Shown piece by piece: positions 58,795-64,000 of a stretch of DNA of 64,000 nucleotides. How positions within the stretch are numbered: position 1 is the first letter of the stretch; each line of letters begins with the position of its first letter. The notes under the pieces were generated by a model. The model was not told where the DNA came from. It searched no databases and saw only the letters and a program-made list of their open reading frames with translations. Location of the stretch: contig JAFGCU010000049.1 in the NCBI GenBank assembly GCA_016932475.1, positions 62,001 to 126,000 on the forward strand, given 5' to 3'. Both the position numbers and the translations under genes were made by a program. The DNA comes from Anaerolineales bacterium (GTDB lineage: Bacteria > Chloroflexota > Anaerolineae > Anaerolineales > RBG-16-64-43).

Positions 58795-59062
58795 ATGGTT
58801 TCGGAAAGTATTCCCCATAATGTTCAGGCGACCGAAGCGGACGACCGGGGTTCCGTCGACGTCCTCAACCGGACTGCCACCATCAACCCGGTCCAATGGA
58901 ATTCGCCTCCGGAAGCATTGCATGACGGGAGTCGGACAGGTCGTTCCGGACCGGGAACCGGTATGGAAAGCGCCCGGATTGCGGGAAAGAGGCGTATGGC
59001 GGTATGCATCAGGCGCGTGAGGGCAATCCGGGTCGATACTCGACAATATTTATCCGGATTTC

Positions 59063-59091
59063 TTGACAACCTATCCAGAAGACGCTACAAT
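59063..59091 (+). promoter_or_regulatory. sod promoter
   Basis: TTGACA (59063-59068), 17-base spacer, TACAAT (59086-59091): a near-consensus housekeeping promoter about 94 bases before the start. Confidence 0.82.
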
Positions 59092-59184
59092 CCCTGCTCT
59101 CACAGGTGTGATACTTCGCTGCAGGAACCCACTCGGCACCGGATGCGGATCCGGTGTCGACGGCAAGCAGGAAGGAGCAAACCC

Positions 59185-59793
59185 ATGCCGTACGAGTTGC
59201 CCCCCCTCCCGTATTCCTATGACGCCCTCGAACCGCACATCGACGAACAAACCGTCCGTTTGCATCATGACAAACACCACAAGGCGTATGTGGACGGGTT
59301 GAACAACGCCGAGGCGAAACTGGCCGATGCGCGCGAGAAGGCCGATTTCGCACTGGTCAAGCATTGGGCCCGCGAGCTGGCGTTTCACGGCTCGGGGCAC
59401 ATTCTGCATTCCCTCTACTGGGCCACGATGGCGCCGGCCGGAAAAGGCGGAGGCAAGCCGGAAGGGGAACTGCTGCGCCAGATTGCTTCCGATTTCGGAT
59501 CCTACGAGACTTTCGCCGGGCAGCTCTCGGCCTCGGCGGCCGCCGTGGAAGGGTCCGGTTGGGCGGTGCTGGCGCTTTCGCCGCTCGGGAAGAAACTGGA
59601 AATCCTCACCGCCGAAAAACACCAGGATCTGACCCAGTGGGGGGCCGTGCCGATCCTGACAATCGACGTCTGGGAGCACGCGTATTACCTGAAGTATCAA
59701 AACCGCCGGGCGGATTACATCGCCGCCTGGTGGAATGTGGTGAATTGGCAGGAAGCGGCTTCCCGTCTGACCAGCGCATTAAAAAGGATGTAA
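59185..59793 (+). CDS. superoxide dismutase (Fe/Mn)
   Basis: 202 residues with no signal peptide. Metal ligands are the His of TVRLHHDKHH, the His of HGSGHILHS and the Asp/His of DVWEHAYYLKY. Fe versus Mn use cannot be settled. AAGGAG before ATG 59185. It disposes of superoxide in the cytoplasm. Confidence 0.95.
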   Translation: MPYELPPLPYSYDALEPHIDEQTVRLHHDKHHKAYVDGLNNAEAKLADAREKADFALVKHWARELAFHGSGHILHSLYWATMAPAGKGGGKPEGELLRQIASDFGSYETFAGQLSASAAAVEGSGWAVLALSPLGKKLEILTAEKHQDLTQWGAVPILTIDVWEHAYYLKYQNRRADYIAAWWNVVNWQEAASRLTSALKRM

Positions 59794-59870
59794 TTCATTC
59801 GGCGCCCGGCGGGATTGGATCAATCCGGAGTTGCCCCGACGGGCTATCTTTTTTTCCAAGGAGATATCCC

Positions 59871-60266
59871 ATGCCCCATGTGATCACCAGTTTGTGCCTG
59901 CGGGACGGCGGCTGCAAAGATGTTTGCCCGGTCGAAGCGATCGTGCCGGGAAAACCGGCGTCGGAATGGCCGTGGTATTACATTGATCCGGATACCTGCA
60001 TCGATTGCGGCGCTTGCGTGGCGGAATGCCCGTTCGAAGCGATCTTCCCCGACAGCGAAGTCCCCGCCGCGCACGTCGCCAAAGAAGGCCAGCGTCTGTC
60101 GCGTCCGGAAGGCACCGCCGTTTACGACGGCACCGACCATAACAAGCAACCGGTCCATCTTGACCATACGGTCGTCCTGAAAGCCGGCGAGACGGTCGAT
60201 CTGAAACCGGACATCGCGGTCAACGCAAAATTCTTCCAAGAGGGCCCCGGACACTCGGCGAAGTAA
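59871..60266 (+). CDS. ferredoxin with two Cys motifs and C-terminal extension
   Basis: 131 residues. SLCLRDGGCKDVCPVEAI (Cys-x5-Cys-x3-Cys-Pro) and CIDCGACVAECP can bind two clusters. About 65 residues after the second motif form an extra domain (HLDHTVVLKAGETVDLKPDIAVN) not found in small bacterial ferredoxins. AAGGAG precedes the start. An electron carrier; partner unknown. Confidence 0.9.
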   Translation: MPHVITSLCLRDGGCKDVCPVEAIVPGKPASEWPWYYIDPDTCIDCGACVAECPFEAIFPDSEVPAAHVAKEGQRLSRPEGTAVYDGTDHNKQPVHLDHTVVLKAGETVDLKPDIAVNAKFFQEGPGHSAK

Positions 60267-60317
60267 TCGGCCTTGATCGCCGGCCCCACTCCCGTTTCAT
60301 CGCACACGAAATCCGGA

Positions 60318-60351
60318 AACCCTTAGGGTTGCTTCTCACCTAAGGGTTTTC
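60318..60351 (+). terminator. terminator after the ferredoxin gene
   Basis: AACCCTTAGG (60318-60327), 11-base loop, CCTAAGGGTT (60339-60348), then TTC. A strong 10-bp stem with a weak T tract. Confidence 0.7.
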
Positions 60352-60373
60352 ATTGTGAGGTTCGGAGGAAGGC

Positions 60374-61801
60374 ATGGAAGATTTCCGGATCGAGAAGGAT
60401 TCGCTGGGAGAGGTGCGCGTTCCCAGGAATGCTTTTTACGGGGCGCAAACCAGGCGCGCCGCGGAGAATTTTCCCATCACCGGCAAACGGCCGTACCGGG
60501 CTTTCATCTGGTCGGTGGCGGTGATAAAAAGCGCGGCGGCCGAGGTGAACGGCGCGCTGGGCCTGCTGGACGCGGCCAAGTCGGCGGCTATCGTTCGCGC
60601 GGCGGAAGAAGCGGCGGCCGGGACCTGGGACGCCGAATTCGTCGTGGATCCGATCCAGGCCGGCGCCGGGACCAGCCACAATATGAACGCCAACGAGGTC
60701 ATCGCCAACCGCGCCACCCAGCTGATGGGCGGCACGCTGGGGGAATACCGCGTCAGCCCGAACGACGATGTCAACATGGCGCAATCCACAAACGATGTCA
60801 TCCCCTGCGCGATCCGGCTCGGGATCCTGTGGCGGCTGGATGAACTGCTTTCCACGGTGGGCGGACTCGGCCAGGCGCTTGCGGAGAAGGCGGATGAATG
60901 GGACGGGGTGATCAAATCCGGGCGCACCCATCTTCAGGATGCAGTTCCCCTCCGCCTGGGACAGGAATTCGGCGCCTATGCGGAAGCCGTGCGGCACGAC
61001 CGCGAGCGGCTGGTAGCGGCGGGACAGGCCCTCCTCCGGCTGGGGATCGGCGGGACCGCCACCGGGACCGGATTGAATGCCCACCCCGAATACGCCCGGC
61101 GGATGGTAAAACGCCTGGCGGAACGCACCGGATGGAAGCTTCAGGAAGCCGGCAACCGTTTCGAATCCATGCAGTCGATGGCCGACGTCGCGCAATTCTC
61201 AGGTTCGATGCGGACGCTTGCCCTCACCCTGGTCCGAATCGCCAACGATCTGCGGCTTCTGGCGTCCGGTCCCGCCTCCGGTTTCGACGAAATCCGTTTT
61301 GCCCCGGTCCAGCCCGGGTCGTCGATCATGCCCGGCAAGGTCAATCCGTCGATGGCCGAAATGCTGGATATGGCGATGTTCCATGTCATCGGGCTGGATA
61401 CGGCGATTGCGCTTGCGACCCAGGCCGGCCAGCTGGAATTGAACGTGATGCTGCCGATGATCGCCAACGACATCTTCGAGATGATGCACGTGACGATCGG
61501 GGCGGTCGGCGCGTTTACCGAACGGGGTGTCAAAACGCTGCGAGCCAACCCGGCCAAGGCCGAAGCAATGCTTGACCGCAACGCCGCGATTGCCACGGCG
61601 CTTAACCCGCTGATCGGGTATCTTGCGGCGTCCGAACTCGTCAAAGACGCGAACGCACGGGGACGATCGATCCGCGAACTGGCGCGCGAAAAGGCCGCGG
61701 CATCCAAGCTAATCCACAAAGATCTTCAACGGCCGGTGACCGTCAAGGAAGTGGAAGAAGCGCTGGGGAACCTCCGAAAGATGACCGAAGGGGGATTGTA
61801 G
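60374..61801 (+). CDS. class II fumarase/aspartate ammonia-lyase family lyase
   Basis: 475 residues. The superfamily signature is GSSIMPGKVNPSMAEM; NMNANEVIANRA, QSTNDVIPCAIR, SGRTHLQDAVPLRLGQEF and GTATGTGLNAHPEY are also typical. The residues after GKVNP (SMAEM) fit neither the fumarase (TQCEA) nor the aspartase (VIPEV) consensus, so the substrate is uncertain. GGAGGA precedes the start. Single gene between a terminator and a repeat array. Confidence 0.88.
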   Translation: MEDFRIEKDSLGEVRVPRNAFYGAQTRRAAENFPITGKRPYRAFIWSVAVIKSAAAEVNGALGLLDAAKSAAIVRAAEEAAAGTWDAEFVVDPIQAGAGTSHNMNANEVIANRATQLMGGTLGEYRVSPNDDVNMAQSTNDVIPCAIRLGILWRLDELLSTVGGLGQALAEKADEWDGVIKSGRTHLQDAVPLRLGQEFGAYAEAVRHDRERLVAAGQALLRLGIGGTATGTGLNAHPEYARRMVKRLAERTGWKLQEAGNRFESMQSMADVAQFSGSMRTLALTLVRIANDLRLLASGPASGFDEIRFAPVQPGSSIMPGKVNPSMAEMLDMAMFHVIGLDTAIALATQAGQLELNVMLPMIANDIFEMMHVTIGAVGAFTERGVKTLRANPAKAEAMLDRNAAIATALNPLIGYLAASELVKDANARGRSIRELAREKAAASKLIHKDLQRPVTVKEVEEALGNLRKMTEGGL

Positions 61802-61844
61802 GATTCTTTTGCCGCCGGAACGCCAGGAAAATAATTTATCTTTG

Positions 61845-62345
61845 CACCTTCGTGTCTTGGTTATTTTTCCGTTCTCTATTGTAGTAAAACGGTAAAAAAA
61901 AAATATAAACCACCAAGGCACAAAGACACCAAGAGAATATTGCCTCCTCTTGCCTTTGTGTCTTCGTGTCTTGGTGATGGATACTCTTTTATTCATTGGA
62001 TTAATCCGGCAAATCTGAAAAATAAGTAAACCACCAAGTCACCAAGACACCAAGAGGATATTTACCCTAGTTGTTATCGTGTCATCGTGTCTTCGTGTCT
62101 TGGCGGCAGATTCTCTCTTATTCATTGGATTAAACCGGCAAATCTAAAAAATAATAAAAACACCAAGTCACAAAGACACCAAGAGGATATTTACACTTGT
62201 TGTCTTCGTGTCTTCGTGTCTTGGTGGTAGATTCTCTGTTATTCATTGGAGTAAACCGGTAAATCTGAAAAATAATAAAACCACCAAGACACCAAGAAAT
62301 TCTTTCTATTTCGCGCGCTTCTGATTTTCCTTCGTGTCCTTCATG
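61845..62345. repeat. tandem array of hairpin repeats (CACCAAGACAC/GTGTCTTGGTG)
   Basis: Three repeats of about 121-129 bases with flanking partial copies. Each unit has the boundary ATTCATTGGA (61991, 62120, 62241), then an AT stretch, a left arm such as CACCAAGTCACCAAGACACC, a loop with AGAGGATATTTA, and a right arm such as CGTGTCTTCGTGTCTTGG. No open frame. Related single copies occur at 22741, 26905 and 47229. Confidence 0.85.
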
Positions 62346-62353
62346 GAAGAGAA

Positions 62354-63115
62354 TTACTCCGCCGGCAATAATCCGATCGACCCGTCCGGCAGCTGCCATG
62401 GGATTGCGTCATCCATGATCCGGAAGATGACCGACCCTTGCAGATAGGGGCCGCGCTTCCGGCATTCGGCGACCAGCGCATCCGGCGCGAGCGTCGAAAG
62501 CAGGTGCTCGGGATCCAATCCCGCCAGCGAAGATTCGCTCGGGCAGGGGCCCGCCGCGAACATGGATTTGACGACCCGCAGTTCCTGGCGCAGACCGGCG
62601 ATCGGATCCGGGCCGCCTTGGGATAAAAACGCAACCAGGTCGTCTCCGCGCAGATAATTGCCGTCGATTTGCACGCCGCCGGTGCGATTCACGACCGTGG
62701 AAAAACCATCTCGGTCGATGGCGACCACGATCGCGGGCTGCGGGATGCAGGGGATCTGGGGAATGCGGGCGGAGGCGCCGAACGGATCTGAGAGGAAATC
62801 GCGCAAAACCGCGGGATGTCCAACCGCCGTGGTGATTATCAGCGCCGGGGAGATTCCCCTGAACTCCGCGCCCCCGTTTCCATCCAGCATGAGAACCCAA
62901 ACCGACGACAATTCGGCGGGGGTCCGGAACGAATCGTATCCGAGGTAGACGAGGTTAAGAGGCGCCTGCTTGGGCTCGGCCGGGGAAGCGGTTTTCCCGC
63001 CGGTCCATGACCCCAGGGCAAGTCCGGTCACAAGACAGACCGCGATCACCAGGAGAAACGGGATGATCCGGCTGCCGGTTTTTTGATCGCTCAATTCCAC
63101 CGCGTCGTGATCCAC
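62354..63115 (-). CDS. LCP-like (LytR-Cps2A-Psr) membrane protein, divergent
   Basis: 253 residues from GTG 63115. One membrane span (about residues 17-36), then an extracytoplasmic domain. AIVVAIDRDGFSTVVNRTGGVQIDG resembles the LCP core that ends in GGV. Arg residues that bind phosphate in active LCP enzymes are sparse, so it may not be a ligase. It lies 26 bases after murA. Confidence 0.6.
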   Translation of the reverse strand: MDHDAVELSDQKTGSRIIPFLLVIAVCLVTGLALGSWTGGKTASPAEPKQAPLNLVYLGYDSFRTPAELSSVWVLMLDGNGGAEFRGISPALIITTAVGHPAVLRDFLSDPFGASARIPQIPCIPQPAIVVAIDRDGFSTVVNRTGGVQIDGNYLRGDDLVAFLSQGGPDPIAGLRQELRVVKSMFAAGPCPSESSLAGLDPEHLLSTLAPDALVAECRKRGPYLQGSVIFRIMDDAIPWQLPDGSIGLLPAE

Positions 63116-63141
63116 GTATCGCGCCCTTGTCGGAAAAAAAC

Positions 63142-64000
63142 CTATACCGCCACGCGTTGAATATCCGCGCCGAGTGCCTTCAGCTTCTCATCGATCCGTT
63201 CATACCCGCGGTCGATCTGTGAGATATTGCGGATCTTCGAAGCGCCCTTGGCCGCCAGCGCGGCCAGGATCAGCGACATGCCGGCCCGGATGTCCGGGCT
63301 CTCCAGATTTTCGCCCATCAGTTCGTTTTTTCCCTGGACGATCGCCCGGTGCGGATCGCACAGGATGATGCGCGCGCCCATGCTGACGAGTTTGTCGGTG
63401 AAGTACATCCGGCTTGGAAACATCCAGTCGTGGAAAAGAACCGTTCCCTGAGCCTGCGTGGCGACGGTGATCGCGATGCTGGTCATGTCGGTCGGGAACG
63501 CCGGCCAGACGTTGGTCTTGATTTCCGGGATCGCGCCGCCTAGATCCTGTTCGATCGTCATGCGCTGGGAGGAGGGAACAAGGATGTCGGCCCCGTCGAT
63601 CTGCCAATCCACTCCCAGCCGGCGGAATACGAGCCCGGTCATGCCCAAGTGCTCCGGCTGCGTGTTCCGGATTCGGATCTCCCCGCCGGTCACCGCCGCC
63701 GCGCCGATGAAGCTGGCCACCTCGAGATAATCCGCTCCCAGCGTGTACTCCCCGCCGTGCAGCCGCTCGACGCCCTCGATCTTCAGCACGTTGGACCCGA
63801 TGTGCTGGATCCGTGCCCCAAGGGTATTTAGGAACTGGCACAGATCCTGGACATGCGGTTCGGAGGCGGCGTTGCGCAGAACGGTTTTCCCCCTGGCGAG
63901 CACGGCGGCCAAGATCGTATTTTCGGTCGCGGTGACCGAAGCCTCGTCCAGGAGGATATCCGCGCCCGCCAGGCGGTCCGCCTGCATATCGAACATCCGC
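63142..64000 (-). CDS. murA: UDP-N-acetylglucosamine 1-carboxyvinyltransferase, 5' part outside window
   Basis: The C-terminal 285 or so residues of the EPSP-synthase fold. LLDEASVTATENTILAAVLARG, LGADYLEVASFIGAAAVTGG, FPTDMTSIAITVATQAQG and LESPDIRAGMSLILAALAA are MurA motifs. The N-terminal part with the catalytic Cys loop is beyond position 64000. First committed step of peptidoglycan synthesis. A divergent MurA paralogue is possible. Confidence 0.92.
   Translation of the reverse strand, partial: RMFDMQADRLAGADILLDEASVTATENTILAAVLARGKTVLRNAASEPHVQDLCQFLNTLGARIQHIGSNVLKIEGVERLHGGEYTLGADYLEVASFIGAAAVTGGEIRIRNTQPEHLGMTGLVFRRLGVDWQIDGADILVPSSQRMTIEQDLGGAIPEIKTNVWPAFPTDMTSIAITVATQAQGTVLFHDWMFPSRMYFTDKLVSMGARIILCDPHRAIVQGKNELMGENLESPDIRAGMSLILAALAAKGASKIRNISQIDRGYERIDEKLKALGADIQRVAV

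Larger units (their letters stand above)
58746..59184. other. divergent intergenic region between the H1-like gene and sod
   Basis: No gene is supported; frames here lack ribosome sites and family signals. It holds the H1-like promoter at the left and the sod promoter at the right. Confidence 0.5.

Noticed and set aside
58524-59100. Plus-strand frames overlapping the H1-like gene and upstream of sod
   Set aside because: No ribosome sites or family signals; the minus-strand zinc-finger gene and the sod promoter explain the region.
61845-62345. CRISPR array or coding repeats
   Set aside because: Unit length (about 120 bases), internal hairpins and lack of any frame fit tandem repeats rather than spacers.

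Overview
The window looks like a piece of a Chloroflexota chromosome, most likely class Anaerolineae. It is GC-rich and densely packed, with many 4-base ATGA and TAATG gene overlaps. Support for that placement, as inference from gene content and not from a marker-gene search, comes from a group 3b-type [NiFe] hydrogenase operon, a SufR-controlled SUF operon, LysM/M23 peptidases next to rho, Asp-box lipoproteins, an archaeal-type Asd and Lys/Ala-rich protein tails. No phage, CRISPR array or intact insertion sequence was seen.

Layout. 1-4431 (minus): a cNMP-binding domain protein followed by the four hydrogenase subunits (Fe-S beta, flavin gamma, small delta, large alpha; alpha is cut by the window edge). 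4540-7283 (plus): an extended -10 promoter, a short threonine-rich leader peptide and an attenuator in front of aspartate kinase and asd. 7292-10982 (minus): rho followed by two paralogous LysM/M23 peptidases and a terminator. 11171-13924 (minus): tRNA-Lys and a zinc/manganese-type ABC importer. 14184-18491 (plus): an Asp-box lipoprotein, an SLC13-type permease and tgt. 18488-20790: a decayed peptide-binding protein with one stop and at least three frame changes. 20930-22723: a PstS-like lipoprotein and a UroD-family protein. 22881-25245 (minus): fabF-fabH. 25390-27961: a glycosyltransferase, a conserved hypothetical, YjbQ and a PEBP protein. 28084-34827: the SUF locus, with sufR and a DUF59 gene divergent from sufC-B-D, a small basic protein, sufS and sufU; a palindromic operator spans both -35 boxes. 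35247-38024: pyruvate phosphate dikinase. 38272-42251: HNH nuclease, PfkB-type kinase, orphan response regulator and a solitary DNA methyltransferase. 42286-47209: argS, rpsT, plsY, a membrane protein and a prepilin peptidase. 47210-47949: a structured non-coding block. 47950-53456 (minus): tig-clpP-HAD phosphatase-secD-secF with tRNA-Leu. 53599-57628 (plus): a GyrA-family topoisomerase subunit and tilS. 58188-61801: a zinc-finger/H1-like protein, Fe/Mn superoxide dismutase, ferredoxin and a fumarase/aspartase-family lyase. 61845-62345: tandem hairpin repeats. 62354-64000 (minus): an LCP-like membrane protein and the 3' part of murA.

Physiology suggested: an anaerobe or microaerophile that handles oxygen (SOD, SUF, Fe-S regulation), links NAD(P)H to H2 through a cytosolic hydrogenase, and uses PPDK at the PEP/pyruvate node. 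The clearest regulatory systems are the threonine attenuator and the symmetrical SufR operator. Two families of dispersed inverted repeats (a CACCAAGACAC/GTGTCTTGGTG type and a GTCATTCCCGCG/CGCGGGCATGAC type) fill several intergenic gaps.
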